Shown here one piece after another: positions 46,591 through 59,186 of a DNA stretch of 64,000 nucleotides; position 1 is the first letter of the stretch, and each line of letters opens with the position of its first letter. Source of the DNA: Delphinapterus leucas (Eukaryota; Chordata; Mammalia; Artiodactyla; Monodontidae); the NCBI RefSeq assembly GCF_002288925.2, contig NW_022098076.1, forward strand, positions 75,345,873 to 75,409,872, given 5' to 3'. Under the pieces are notes generated by a model. It was not told the DNA's origin. It worked only from the letters and a program-made list of their open reading frames with translations, and searched no databases. Made by a program: the position numbers and the translations under genes.

Positions 46591-48154
46591 TAAACTCCTA
46601 TGGACAATGTAAGGGTATAGAGATAAGTGTGTCTCTCTCCCCCTCATTCCTGGTGGCTGAAAAGGAGTAATTCTGCCCCAACAAAATCACTAGTGAGAAC
46701 TCCTCACACCTTCCTTCTAGCCTCAGATGGCTCCTCCCCCTCAGAGGGGGAGATTTATTTGATTGAAGAAATAGAGGACCACCATCCATCAGTCCCTATT
46801 CCTGCCTGATTGCAGTTAGCAATTTAGAGGTCAGAAACACATAGGAACTTACTTTCTACCCGCACCCCATCCCCCCAGGACTCCTCACCCATCCCATGGG
46901 GAAGGCACAGTTTTCCTTGTGGCTGACTGAACATGCATCAGCTCTGCAAACTGAGCTCAGCCTTGAGTCCCAAGGTTTCAACGTGAGGGCAAGTGCAAGA
47001 CAGCCTGATTCGGCTTCACATCCAAAGTGCTCTCCAGTTCAATTTCATGAGCAATTAAGCCAATGATCTCTAGTTAATTCTTGCATCTGGGTCTCAATTC
47101 AGAGTTCAGAACTCTGAAGAGAGAGAGGCATGGATATTACCAGCCTGAAACTCCAACACAGGATATTATGATATGCAAGGCACCACAGTGGTCTTTGGCC
47201 CATGATCTTGACTATAAGAAACTAAATCTCGAGGTTCTTTCTTACCTGACACTTTAACATGCTGAGAACGCATATCATAACAAATGTTGGCTAAGCCAAC
47301 GAAATAAAACGCTGCCCTATCAATGCACGAGAGAGCTACGGCTTAGAGAGCTTCTCTCTGAAGGCTTGAGTATGACCACAGCAGTAGATAAATCTAGAGG
47401 GAAGGGAAATGCTCCCACAGATCTTTCCTCCACTCGTTTCTACATACATAAAGCAGTGTCCCGTGCCAGCTTATTTTTACAGTGCCACATAACTTTCCTC
47501 TCCCTTTGGAGCAGATGAGCCACCCCAAGCAAAACATCTTTCTGGCTAGCAGAGTTCCTGGAATTATGGACAAATATTCATGTTGCATATGAGACAAATT
47601 CCCTTACAGGGGAATGACTTTAAAAGTTGTATTAGGATCCTTGCTTTTAAACACTTGGAGCATCATTAAATCATAATTACAGCCCATTTTACTCAAAGGG
47701 GTGGATGAATTGATATATAAAATTGAGTTTTGACATTTGCTAAATAAGAAACAGATCACTGAAATTAGAAACGTTTACAGTGTAATTATTACACATTGCT
47801 ACTTTTGGCTACTTTCACGGAAAGATGGGCGTTTCCCTTAACATGTGACCATGACAAGTGACACAAGAAGGTGATTTTGGGTGGAACGACTAGGAACATG
47901 AAGAGGTTTGTTTACAGTGTAAAAAGCGTATACTCTATACTGTGCATACAGTGTCAGAATTGCCTGGTCAGCTGCTCCTATTACCAGGTTGCAAATAGGT
48001 CCTGACAACTTAATGTTCTGTTTCACATTTCTCACCCTATTTAAAAATATTTACAAATTTTAAACTTTGGACTTATCATTGTACCACAGACTGTGATTCT
48101 GAAGAAGCACAATGGAATTCATGTACCAAACGTGATTCTTATTTTGTAAAGATT
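46591..48154. other. unique noncoding DNA
   Basis: No repeat or gene recognised. The part at about 47780-48040 (ACATGTGACCATGACAAG, GTTTGTTTACAGTGTAAAAAGC) looks dense in factor-binding words, including a forkhead-type TTGTTTAC, but that is only an impression. Confidence 0.4.
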
Positions 48155-48240
48155 CTTCTTCTCATTCTCTCCCTTCCTTCCTCCCTCCCTTCCTTCTTTC
48201 CTTCCTCCCTCCTCTCTCTTTTCTTTTCTTTCTTTTTTAA
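48155..48240. repeat. (CCTT/TTTC)n polypyrimidine tract
   Basis: About 85 bases almost purely C and T (CCTTCCTTCCTCCC and similar), a purine/pyrimidine asymmetric microsatellite. A minus-strand frame through it encodes only KEGREGG-like low complexity. Confidence 0.9.
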
Positions 48241-49149
48241 ACAAGGGACTTTGCCCTTTATCATAAGGCAGCAAAGAAGGCAATGATGATCTTGAATTAC
48301 TGTTAACATCCAAACTATATTGGAACGTAGAACTCAATTCAATTTAAGAGCCGTCCTCACATAGTAAGAAAATTCACACCAGGCCCTGTTTTCAGGCTGA
48401 GAGTCCTCTTCCAGCCCCTGTGGGACTTCACAGTGGAGGAAAACCTCCTTAGTGGGACACTCAGCCTCCCATTACGCTAAAGGGCTTGTTTCTGCATATT
48501 TCTGACAACCTGACTTTTGACCTAAAGGTCACGACTTTGGCTGATGGACTGGAATTCAAGTTAAATTAAGTCAACAGTTCTCTGACCTATTGTTATGTTT
48601 TCACTTGGTTCTTCTGCAAACAGAAAACTTGCTTCTCTGGTAAGTCTCAGCAGGTTAAGTCTCTCTTTTGAGGATCTCTTCAAGAGGATCAATTGGCCTC
48701 TTCACTGATTGCTGAATTGGTGGGAATGAGCTATGTTGATGCAGGAAGTGGGGAAGGATTGGGATGATAAGGAAGTATTAGGAAATACTCATGAAAAGCA
48801 TGATAGAATGAGAGAACTCTGGACAGAGAACCGCTGCTGTTCAGGGAGACTGCAGACTCTGAAGATGGATGTACTTGAAGCCAAGATGGGTGAGTTCCAG
48901 GCACTTCTGGACTGATACAGGCTGGAGAGGATGCTGACATCCCATCTTTGGTAAGGATCTTAGAAATCACTTAGCCTGAGGGCTCCTGAACATTTTTATC
49001 AGCATGACCATTTCTTTGAATCTAACTCAGATTCCCAACTTATAAAACAGATATAATCAAAGCAGCTCTGGATGAGGTCTAAATAGGGGGCTGAGGACCT
49101 ACCGTCTTTGCCCACTTTTCTCCACCAAATGGCCTCTGAGATGCCTCCT
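48241..49149. other. unique noncoding DNA
   Basis: No feature recognised; overlapping 60-79 codon frames at 48731-48970 lack domains. Confidence 0.45.
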
Positions 49150-49545
49150 TGGAGCCCTAGTCTCATCAACCACAAACAGCTTGAAAACTGCTGAGTGCCC
49201 AGCACAAGTTACGACAGGGTCTCCTCCGCAGGATCCTTGGCAAGTGGAGACTCAGCCCTACTCACAGGTCTTCACGGCAGCTTCAGAGCAGCTACAGCTG
49301 CCCCTGGACCTCTACCCCCAGAGTCCTCTGAAGCCCCTCAAACAAGCCTACCTCTTTGTCCATGTGACACACCTTCAAACACAGGACCACAGCTGGTATG
49401 TCTTCCTGTGATCTGAGACTCTCACTATTTGTTTACATTAGATTGTTTGCTCTTTGAGGTCTGGGTTCTGTCTGTTTTATCTTCATGGTCTCGGTGACTA
49501 GTATAATAGCCTGGCACATAGTAAGTCTTTAATAGATGCTAGTCC
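49150..49545 (+). repeat. L2 3' end
   Basis: TTAGATTGTTTGCTCTTTGAGGTCTGGGTTCTGTCTG and AATAGCCTGGCACATAGTAAGTCTTTAATAGATGC are clear L2 3' sequence; the part before 49420 is a weaker L2-like stretch (CCTCTTTGTCCATGTGACAC). Two frames of 73-76 codons are not genes. Confidence 0.7.
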
Positions 49546-49579
49546 TGGAGAAACTGGTGATATTTAGGAGGTGACAGCT

Positions 49580-49800
49580 GGATGATTAATAATAAAGTAA
49601 TAATAAACACTCCCATTATTGAACTAGGCATTGGGTTCAACACTGTACATACATATCTCAATTTTTCTGGATACCGAATAGGCGTTATTAACTCTGTTGG
49701 GTAGAAGGGGAGTTGTCTGAGGAGTTAACCAACAAAGCAGGCCCACACAGCTAGTAAGTCGAGAAACTGGGATTTGAATCCAAGCTTATCACAACTTTAG
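49580..49800 (+). repeat. MIR SINE
   Basis: ATTATTGAACTAGGCATTGGGTTCAACACTG, ACACAGCTAGTAAGTCGAGAAACTGGGATTTGAATCC match MIR. Confidence 0.78.
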
Positions 49801-50784
49801 CCGCAATAAGAGTCTAGTGGTTGAGACCAGTGTTGGCAGATGTTCCATAGAGGCAAGAGCTGCAGAGGGAGGAAAGGAAGGGTCCTATGAAAAAACTGTG
49901 CGTTGGTTGTGAAGGAATCTGAGTTGCTGTTTGGTAATTTTTCCCAACAGAGCTAGATGTTCTTCCACCACCACCATCACCCCAAGTTCCTTCTCTCCAC
50001 CCTTCTCTCTGTCGACTCTCTTCCTGACCCAGACTTTAACTTCAGCAGTCAATGGGTAGGTCATGTCTGGATTCCTAAAGAGTTTGTGCTACTAGAACAT
50101 TCTCACCTGCAGATGTCTGCTCTCCAATGATGTAACACAGCATCAAGTGAGGCAGGAGGTGGGCTGGAGGGCAAGAGATCACAGATAAAAGGAAAAATGT
50201 GTAATAGGGCTTCATAGCAGGCATATTGCAGCTGATCAAGTGATTTGGTGCTCTCCCTTGCTTTTAAAATTTCTTCTTGCCAGTTTTCCACAGTCTTCCT
50301 CTCTATTTTCCTCCTCTAGTAACTCTTATTTTGTCCTGATCATCCATGAAAAAGGCGCCCTCCGGAAGACACATCCTTTAAGCCCCTACTGTCATGATCA
50401 GGGCAACTTACACTTACCTCCCACTTCACCCTGTACTTGCACCTTTCATCATCACCGCCTGATTCTTCCTCCTTCTCTGTTGAGCACAAGATTAGTGTGT
50501 GAGGCTCTGATCCCCCTTGTTTCACTATTAGTGGAACCTGAGATTGGCTTCTCTCTTCAGAAGCCATGTTGTAAATGAAGACAGTGGCAGGAACCAAGTT
50601 CTGATTTGCTGGCTGGCACAAAAGATATGGTTAAATCTTTGAGGCCAATCTCCAAGTGACTTTGGGTTGGAGTCAGAATACATGTTTGGGATAAATGGAG
50701 AAAACACCCATCTTTCAAGCAGGAGGATCTCAAAGACTGGTGTCTTGGAGAGCAGTTTACTAAGTAAATAATAATTCCTTCCAC
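49801..50784. other. unique noncoding DNA
   Basis: No feature recognised; frames of 62-112 codons near 50103-50784 on both strands lack domains and overlap each other. Confidence 0.45.
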
Positions 50785-50975
50785 AAGTTCAGTATTTCAC
50801 AGCTCACCAAGTGTTTCTTTGCATATTATCTTATTTGATTTTTACACCAGTTCTCTTGGGGTTGATGGGAAAATAGCATTGTCACCATTTTATACACAAG
50901 CTGAGCTCCTTAGTAAGGAGCATAGAGGTGCTTGACTCATCCATAGTCATTCAACACTTGGTGTAAGAAAGTTCA
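50785..50975 (+). repeat. MIR-like SINE
   Basis: TCACCAAGTGTTTCTTTGCATATTATCTTATTTGATTTTTACACC and CACCATTTTATACACAAGCTGAG follow MIR; the right end is decayed. Confidence 0.6.
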
Positions 50976-52409
50976 AAACCTTAAAGCTCAAGTTTTCTGA
51001 ATTGTGAAGATAATATGAATTAGGCAAGTAGCTAAAACACCTAACAAAATGTCCTGTGAATTTTTCTGTTCAGAAACTATTAGTCTCTTTCCTGGCTTCC
51101 TTTCTGAATCTTGGTCTGCTGCTCTTTTTCCACTCACCACCCTGGAAAAATAGATAAAAAGGAGTGATGTGGAGAGAAGGAAAGGAGGAAAAACATGGCA
51201 CTTGAACATGGTTCTAAGACAAGCTTCTGAGGACAAGACTGATGCTATCATGAAACCCAGCATCTTGTGACACCTTGGTAGGTATAACCAACAGAGAGGG
51301 TGGGAAACAGTGCCTAACTCCACATCAGCTCCATTCCCTCTCGTCCTTCCCACCTTAATTTTATGGTTTGTTAATTATTTTGAGACCAGGGAATGACCAG
51401 GCTCTACTTTCTGATTCAATCTCACCCCTCCCAGGCTTTAAACATTTCTCAGAGACCTTGTCAGTCAGAGAATAAGAGGCAGACCTAGCACCTCATCCTT
51501 CCCAGGCTGGCACATATGTTTCTGCACTGTCCCCCACAAACCTTCCCCAGGCTCTCACCCACCCAGCCACCCTCACCGCCCAATTTACTGGAAATCTATG
51601 TTCTTCTGAAGCAGGCTTTGGCTTTGCTCCCAGAACCAGGCCGAAGGAAAATGCTTTCTAAGAAATACACAAACAAGGGAATTACATTCTGATCTGACAT
51701 TTCTTCACTAAGATGATTTTGTTTGCTCTTCATCAAGATTGCTTTATCCCTTTTTCTGCAAAAACTGCTCTGCTGGGGCAAAAAATCAACTGGAATTTAT
51801 TTTTCCCCTAGTAGTTAAAAAACAAAATCCAACCCATATGTCTGAATTGCTATCTGTTCTGGTGAAACGTCATTAATCATACAGTAAGCATTGCGATACA
51901 ATAAATAAACTGGAATGATGGTTCTGAGCAGGCTGTGGGGTGTCCCTTCTTTGAGGATATTTAAAGATTTAAAAAACCCTGAAGGGACCCTGGAAAATGG
52001 CTCTCCCTCCCTCTCCTCCACCCGTAGCTCAAACTGTGTTCTTTCAGAGTCTGATTATTCAACTCCACTAACTGCGCCATCTTTGGATAATGTTATCAAG
52101 GAGTATGACTATTCCCCAATGTCTAGTTCTCCAAAAAACTTTCCATCTCCTTGCCTACTGCCCACAGTCCAGTACATGCTCTGTTGTTCTGATGTTGACC
52201 TCATTTAACCTTCAAATCATTTTTGAAACTGACTTTCCCACAGTGAAAGAATTTCAGGTCACAGACTACAACCATTGTGTTTATCTCACACAATATTGTT
52301 TTGAAGGCTTCTGGTAACTTAACTCAAGTTTGAAACACTAAGCTGGCACTCAGTAGATATTGGTGAGCAGTTTAACTACAGGATATACTGTTTATTACTT
52401 TAAAATTGG
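50976..52409. other. unique noncoding DNA
   Basis: No repeat or gene recognised; the longest frame (121 codons, minus, 50988-51353) has a hydrophobic patch (FLLSTSLLFIYFS) but no known domain. Confidence 0.45.
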
Positions 52410-52530
52410 AGCTGCATTTCTAATATCAATGTGGAGCTATATGCCAAGCCTTGTTTTAGATGCTGTGAATATCAAGAGGCTATGAACAGTCCCAGCCTTA
52501 GACTCTGAAGAAGTCCTTACTGGGTATTAC
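52410..52530 (-). repeat. L2 3' fragment
   Basis: GGAGCTATATGCCAAGCCTTGTTTTAGATGCTGTGAATATCAAG resembles the reverse complement of the L2 3' end. Weak. Confidence 0.45.
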
Positions 52531-53105
52531 TATTCCCATTCAGAGATCTTTTATTTAGGCTCTGCCCTTCAGATTATTATTATGTACATGGTAATTGTCC
52601 ATAGTAATAGTATTATGATTCAATTCTGCATCCATTTTTGCTTCAGCTCTTACCTTTGTCCTAGGCCCCTTGAAGAGGTAGCAACAGCAATGGTGAGGAA
52701 AAAGTGTAGGGTGAACTTGAGTTCTGTTCTTAATTCACTCTGTGACTGTAGACTTTTCTCTTTATTTTTCTGATCTGAGTGAATTTCTATGTCCTATGAG
52801 GGAAATTGGGATGCAAGGGACCCTAGGAATAATTAATGACTTGTTAAAAGATACACATATTTATTAAAAGATGACAATTACACAGGTGCCGGAGATGGAA
52901 GAGTAAGTGAGATCAGTTCCTGACCCAGTTACAGTCAGCAGGGAAATAATCTTGGAACCCATGGTTTCTGCCTTGTGCCCAGCACATGCCTTGAACTTGA
53001 TAAGTGCTAGAAGATCAAATGTTAATTTCTGCAGCGGATTTGGGGCTAGTTCTTTTACCACATTTGCTATTTCCAAATGGAATTGATCACCTTTCTACCT
53101 TCTCT
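52531..53105. other. unique noncoding DNA
   Basis: No feature recognised. Confidence 0.45.
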
Positions 53106-53145
53106 TTCTAGAAGAGAAAGACACATTCTAGAAGAGAAAGATAGA
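53106..53145. repeat. 20-bp tandem duplication
   Basis: 53106-53125 and 53126-53145 share 18 of 20 bases; each starts TTCTAGAAGAGAAAGA. Confidence 0.8.
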
Positions 53146-53174
53146 GCCTAGATATTCCTATAAATGACTTTGTG

Positions 53175-53335
53175 GTGCAGCAGAAAAAGCATTGAATTAA
53201 AGTTGGAAATTCTGTTCCATAACTTTGGGTAAGTCATGTTCTTCCTGGTACCTCAGTTTATCCTCCTGGTAATGAATGGTTTGGATTAGATGAGTGCTGG
53301 TGTCTCTTCCACTCTAACATTCTTTGAGTTGAAGA
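53175..53335 (+). repeat. MIR-like SINE
   Basis: GCAGCAGAAAAAGCATTGAATTAAAG, AACTTTGGGTAAGTCATGTTCTTCC, CCTCAGTTTATCCTCCTGGTAATG and GATTAGATGAGTGCTGG match the 5' half of MIR. Confidence 0.65.
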
Positions 53336-53542
53336 TCATGGCTACATACTCAGCCATTCTACCAGTGCCCTGGCTCTGTTCTCAGGAACATGTGTGTCTA
53401 AACTAAGGTCTTGGATTGTCTCTTCTCCTGCCTTTTTCTCCCTTGAACTCCATTCCTAATCTCTGCACTCCAGATCCTCCACCTTGGCCCTGCCATATGA
53501 ACATCTGCTTTTCACCTTCTCAGTTCCTTCTTCCTATTCAAC
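53336..53542. other. noncoding DNA before the L1
   Basis: No feature recognised; its last 15 bases (53528-53542) may be the L1 target-site duplication. Confidence 0.4.
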
Positions 53543-54214
53543 TTTTTTTTTTTAATGAAGTATAGTTGATTTATTAGTGTCAGTTATATTAGTGTCAGGT
53601 GTACAACATAGCTATTCAATATTTTTATAGATTACACTCCATTTAAAGTTATTGCAAGCAATGGCTATATTGCCCTATACTGTACAATATATTCTTGCTG
53701 ATTATCTATTTTACACATGGTATAATAGTTTGTATCTCTTAATCCCTCATCCCTGTCTTGTCTCTTCCCCCTTCCCTTGCCCCACTGGTAACCACTAGTT
53801 TGTTCTCTATATCTATGAGTCTGTTTCTGTTTTTTTATATAAATTTATTTGTTTTATTTTTTTAGATTCCACATATAAGTGATAACATAGAGCATTTGTC
53901 TTTCTCTGTCTTATTTCACTGAGCATCATACTCTCTAGTTCCATCCACGTCATGGCAAATGGCGGAATTTAATTCTTTTTTATGGCTAATATTCCGTTGG
54001 CAGGATGGCTATCATCCAAAAGTCTACAAATAACAAATGTTGGCGAGGACGTAGAGAAAAGAGACCAGTAGTGCACTGTCGGTGGGAATGTAAATTGGTG
54101 CAACCACTACGGAAAACAGTATTGAGATTCCCCAAAAAGCTAAAAATAGAACTACCTTATGATCTAGCAGTTCTACTTCTGGGTATATATCTGAAAACAC
54201 AAAAGAAAACAGCT
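53543..54214 (-). mobile_element. twin-primed L1 with 5' inversion
   Basis: 53543-53999 is antisense: T-tract, TTGATTTATTAGTGTCAGTTATATTAGTGTCAGGTGTAC-like 3' UTR words, ACTGGTAACCACTAG, CACATATAAGTGATAAC, TTTTTTATGGCTAATATTCC. From 54000 the sequence reads in the sense direction: GGATGGCTATCATCCAAAAG, AAATGTTGGCGAGGACG, CGGTGGGAATGTAAATTGG, ACTTCTGGGTATATATCTG. About 150 bases of ORF2 that should join them are missing. Flanks 53528-53542 and 54215-54229 agree at 11 of 15 bases, a plausible aged duplication. The sense half also gives a 99-codon frame (54005-54304) with ORF2-like [27 protein letters not shown] content, running into flank. Confidence 0.85.
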
Positions 54215-56284
54215 CTCTTCCTCTTGAAACGGAAATATCTCTACCTGGATTCAACCAGTCCTCCTGACCTGACTGAAGACTATCACCTTCCCTCCTCAGC
54301 CTGAACCATATTTTGCTGCTGTGGACATATTTCTTTCAAAGCTCTATGGAACCCATTTTATAAGTAACATCTTTGGACTTCTGTAAAAATGATTTGAGGA
54401 TGCTAATTTTTTATCTTTACACTCACCTCCCTACAAAATATCATCCCTTTGCATTTCAGTCATTTTCTATCATTATTCAAGGTTACATAACCTCATTACA
54501 TTTACCTGGCATTATGCTCTCTATGGTTGGTTAAAATGCTTTTGCAATTGGTGACTAGTACAGAACATAGGCATATATTGGGGAAAAAATATTTTGAAAG
54601 ATATTATAAGAATCCACAGCTGCTTTGTCTGAGTAGCCAGCTATTCGTTTGGCAGCTGTGTTTTGTTTGACCTTGATGGCTGGAAACTCATCTAAAATTT
54701 ACCTAGATATTTGTTAATTTAGGACATTTTTTTTGCCCTCTTGGAGTTTTTCTCAGAGATATTTACATTTATTTTGGTCTCAAGTTGTTATATTTTGCTT
54801 ACTTTAGCCACAACAAAATAACTTAAAACTATTAAAATCAACTTTTTAAGTGTTTCTTCAGGGAAAAAAATAATCTACAGCTCTCTTGTCAATAACTTTT
54901 ATTTTCCCAGAGTAACAGAGGTTTTGATAACATGATTTTTGATAATGTTGGATTTCTTAAGAAGGCATCTAACACACTATAGCAGAAGAGACGGTAATTA
55001 AACTTCAATATTTGACTTTGCTTTTTTCTCTTGCCATGATCTGGGATGTGTGAAAGGCACAGCCCTCTGGGGGCAAGGGATAGGCAAGATGGCCCCCAAA
55101 AGAACTGGGAGTGGCATCTCTGAGGTTAGATAAGGATGCTCAGTGGTCTGAGAAAACTCCCCCTCCTGCTCAGTCAAATACAGAAAGGGACTGCCATCAA
55201 TAACTGAGAAGCTGGAGGTAGTTGTGAGATTCCAATGACTTAGCAATGAGGTAGCATCTCTTTTTCACTTGATGGCTTAGGTCAAGTGGATGAGCTACAC
55301 TTTCAAAGAGAAAAACTAATAGTGATCAAAAGTTCAGACATCTCCAAAGATGAATCCCAGTGAAAATTTATCTGAGATATAGTAAACCAGAGAGTAAATT
55401 AACATCCCAAGACAAACAGGAAAAATTCCATCTTTAGAGGGGATTAAAACACTACCACTGCCAGAAGGGTCCAGACTGAGGCACTTTTGGACCTGGGGTG
55501 TTTGTCTCACTTTATCTTATCTTTGTTTCCAAGACCTTCTGCCATCCCCTGTCCCACAAAGTGCCTTGCATACACTCCCTCCTGCCTGTTTCCCCTCAGA
55601 TTTCCCTCCTACTTATGAGTTATATATCATTCGTCTCAGAATCTCCAGTCCTTCCTCATACCCCTCCACTAACAGTGTTACCTTCCACTCAGTTCAAAAA
55701 GAGGAGAGTCAGTATTTACATTATTAGTCAGTGATAAGATCTGAAAGAGATGAGGTAAACGCATGGCGCTGGGAAGGCTTTGGGAAGGAAGTGAGGAAAA
55801 CATTTTGATGAATGTCTACAATTTTAAGGGTGAATAAAAAGAAGAGAGTGGAGAGCATTTCTTCCCAGTGTGACAGCATTCACAAAGGCAAGGACCAAAA
55901 CTACATAATCTGTGTGGCATGCACCCACTAAGTATGCCTAGGGAATTTCAAGTATATCTGTTTGAATGGAGAGAAATGGGAGAAGAGTAGGGAGTCTGGA
56001 GGCAGATAAAACTCATGAGGGGCTAATGTACCATAGTAAGCAGTTCAGTGTTTACCCAGAATGTAAGTGAAGTAGAACCTTTGAACAGAGAGCTTGATGG
56101 TCAGGGTCCTGACCTTCTAAGTCCTATGCAGAACTCTGGGTGGATTCCTGTGTCACACCTCCATTCCCTGCATCCAATTCTACCCACTTTTATCCATGCA
56201 CACCTCCCCACCATGTCCACCATCCCCTATCACCACCTCCCTCACCACCTCCCACTGTAGAGCCGTATCCCCAGTGGTTACCAA
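54215..56284. other. unique noncoding DNA
   Basis: No gene or clear repeat. Frames under 85 codons near 54998-55246, 55498-55734 and 56048-56260 lack domains. The pyrimidine-rich 55500-55720 could be decayed L2. Confidence 0.45.
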
Positions 56285-56540
56285 CCGGCAATGCTATCAT
56301 TCACTTATTGAGCATATGCCAGGCAGACACTAATATGCTAAACATTTTTAAGCATCTTGTTATTTTATCCTTCTAACAACCTCATAATATACATTCTACT
56401 GGGATCCCCATTTTATAGAAGAGGAATCCAAGGATGGAGAAATGAATCATTTGGGAATCATTATGGAGTAAGTAAGTGGCAGAGAGAGGCAGCACGGTGT
56501 AGCTACCTCATTTTCAGGCTCTGCAAAATGGAAATGTGTG
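56285..56540 (+). repeat. MIR SINE
   Basis: ATCATTCACTTATTGAGCATATGCCAGGCAGACAC, CATCTTGTTATTTTATCCTTCTAACAACC, GATCCCCATTTTATAGAAGAGGAATCCAAGGATGG and GAGTAAGTAAGTGGCAGAG follow the MIR order. Confidence 0.78.
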
Positions 56541-56711
56541 AACTCTTGCCCCAAAATGGGAAAATTGGCATAACGGTAGGAAAATATAAGGCTTTCTGTA
56601 TTCTTCCACAATCTCTCTTGATGTACAGTTGTTTTTTATTTAATGTTATTCTAAGTAAAGAAAAAATTATAAATTATTAGCGTGGATTTCATCATTCATC
56701 TTTGAATTGTA
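56541..56711. other. AT-rich flank
   Basis: No feature recognised. Confidence 0.4.
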
Positions 56712-58950
56712 CAGTGACACTTTATTTATTTTATTGAGATGTAGTTGATTTATAATATTAGTTTCAAGTGTACAATATAGTGATGCAACATTTTTGTCGA
56801 TGATACTCCAATTAAAGTTATTGTAAACTATTGGCTATATTCCCTTGTAGCTTATTTATTTTATATATAGTAGTTTGTATCTCTTAATCATCTACCCCTA
56901 TATTGCCCTTCCCCACACCCCTCTCCCCAATGATAACCACTAGCTTGTTATTTGTATCTGTGAGTCTGTTTCTTTTTTGTTATATTCACTAGTTTGTACA
57001 ATTTTTTAGTTTCCACGTATAAGTGACAACATACAGTATTTGTCATTCTCTCTCTGACTTATTTCACTAAGGGTAATGCCCTCTAGTTCCAACCATGTAG
57101 TTGCTAATGGCAAATTTTTCATTCTTTTTATGGCTGAATAGTATTCCATTGTGTATATATGCCACATCTTCTTTATCCGTTCATCTGTTGATGGGCACTT
57201 AGGTTGCCTCCACATCTTGGCTATTGTAAATAATGTTGCTGTGAACATTGGGGTGCATGTATCTTTACAAATAAGTGTTTTTGTTTTCTTCAGATATATA
57301 CCCAGGAGTGGAATCACTGAATCATATGGTAGTTTTCTTTTTAGCTTTTTGAGGAATCTCCATACTGTTTTCCACCATGGCATTACCAACTTACATTCCC
57401 AGCAACAGTATACAAGAGTTCACTTTTCTCCACATCCTTGCCAACATTTGTTATTTGTGGTCTTTTTGATAATAGTCTTTCTGACAGGTGTGAGGTGCTG
57501 TCTCATTTCAGTTTTGATTTGCAATTCTTTGATGATTAGCAATGTTGAGAATCTTTATGTGTGCCTGTTGGCCATCTATATATATTCTTCAGAAAATGTC
57601 TATTCAGGTATTCTGTCCATTTTTAATCAGGTTTTTTTTTTTAAATATTGAGTTGTATGAGCTGTTTGTATACTTTGGATATTAATCCATTTTTGGTCAA
57701 ATGATTTGCAAATATTTTCTCACATTCATTAGATTGTCTTTTCGTTTTGTTGATGGTTTCCTTTGCTGTGTAAAAGCTATTAAGTTTAATTAGGTTTCAT
57801 TTGTTTATTTTTGCTTTTTTTTTCTTTTGCCTTAGAAGACAGAACCAAAGAGTGTTCTGCCTTAGTTTTTATCTAGGAGGTTTATGGTTTTCCATCTTAC
57901 ATTTAGGTCTTTCATTCATTTTGAGTTTATTTTTTCAAGTGGTGTAAGAAAATGTTCCAGCTTCATCATTTTACATGTAACTGTCCTGTTTTCCCTAAAC
58001 CACTTACTGAAGAGACTGTCTTTTCTCCATTGTATTTTCTTGCCTCCTTTCTCATAGATTAATTGACCATAAATACATGGGTTTATTTCTGAACTCTCTG
58101 TTCTGTGCTGTTGATATGTGTGTCTGTTTTTGTGCCAATGCCATACTGTTTTGATTACTGTAGCTTTGTAGTATAGTCTGAGGTCAGGGAGCATGATTCC
58201 TCCAGTTCTTTCTCAAGATTGTTTTAGCTATTCAGCATCTTTTGTGTTTCCATACAAATTTTAAAATTATTCTAGTTCTGTGAAAAATACTGTCGGTATT
58301 ATGATAGGAATTATATTGACTCTTTAGATTGCTTTGAATAGTATGGTTATTTTAACAATATTGATTCTTCCAATCCAGGAACACAGTATATTTTTCCACC
58401 TGTTCATGTTCATGTAACCTTCAATTTCTTTCATCAATGTCTTATAGTTTTCTGAGTAGAGGTCTTTTACCTCATTAGGTAGGTTTATTTCTATGTACTT
58501 TGTTCTTTTTGATGCAATTGTAAATGGCATGGTTTATTCAATTCCTCATTCTTATAGTTCATTATTAGTGTATAGAAATGCAACAGATTTCTGTATATTA
58601 ATTTTGTATCCTGCAACTTTACTGAATTCATTGATGAGCTCTAGTAGTTTTTTAAAAGCATCTTTAGGATTTTCTATGTATTGTAACATGTCATCTGCAA
58701 ACACTAACAGCTTTACTTCTTTCTTTTCAATTTGGATTTCTTCTATTTTTTTTTTTTTTACTTGCCTTATTGTTGTGGTTAGGACTTCCAACACTATGTT
58801 GAATAGAAGTGGTGAGCATGGGCATCCTTATCTTGTTCCTGATATTAGAGAAAATGCTTTCAGCTTTTCACCATTGAGTATGATGTTAGCTGTAGGCTTA
58901 TCATATATAGCCTTTATTATGTTGAGGTATGTTCCTTCTATACCAGTTTT

Positions 58951-58964
58951 CTAGAGTGTTTTTT
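58951..58964. repeat. target-site duplication, left copy
   Basis: CTAGAGTGTTTTTT, repeated at 59173-59186; the T end merges with the SINE poly-T. Confidence 0.88.
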
Positions 58965-59172
58965 TTTTTTTTTTTTTTTTGTGGTTTGGGGGGCGGCCCC
59001 TTTTGTGGCCTCTCATGTTGTGGAGCACAGACTCTGGATGTGCAGGCTCAGTGGCCATGGCTCACGGGCCCAGCCACTCCGTGGCATGTGGGATCCTCCT
59101 GGACCAGGGCGCGAACCCGTGCTCCCTGCTTCGGCAGGCGGACTCTCAACCACTGCACCACCAGGGAAGACC
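58965..59172 (-). mobile_element. CHR-2-type SINE, diverged, inside the L1
   Basis: Reverse complement of the CHR-2 type: poly-T (poly-A of the SINE), then GGCCTCTCATGTTGTGGAGCACAG, TGCAGGCTCAGTGGCCATGGC, GGGCCCAGCCACTCCGTGGC, GCGCGAACCCGTGCTCC and CACTGCACCACCAGGGAAGACC. It shows more changes (TTTGGGGGGCGG near the left, GGGAAGACCC at the end) than the other copies. The duplication CTAGAGTGTTTTTT on both sides proves it inserted into the L1. Confidence 0.93.
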
Positions 59173-59186
59173 CTAGAGTGTTTTTT
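59173..59186. repeat. target-site duplication, right copy
   Basis: Exact match to 58951-58964. Confidence 0.88.

Noticed and set aside
57151..57651. Longest frame in the window (166 codons, plus)
   Set aside because: It is the antisense of L1 ORF2 C-terminus and 3' region.
58493..58954. 153-codon plus-strand frame with hydrophobic stretches
   Set aside because: Antisense of the L1 reverse-transcriptase region containing the FADD box; hydrophobicity comes from T-rich antisense sequence.
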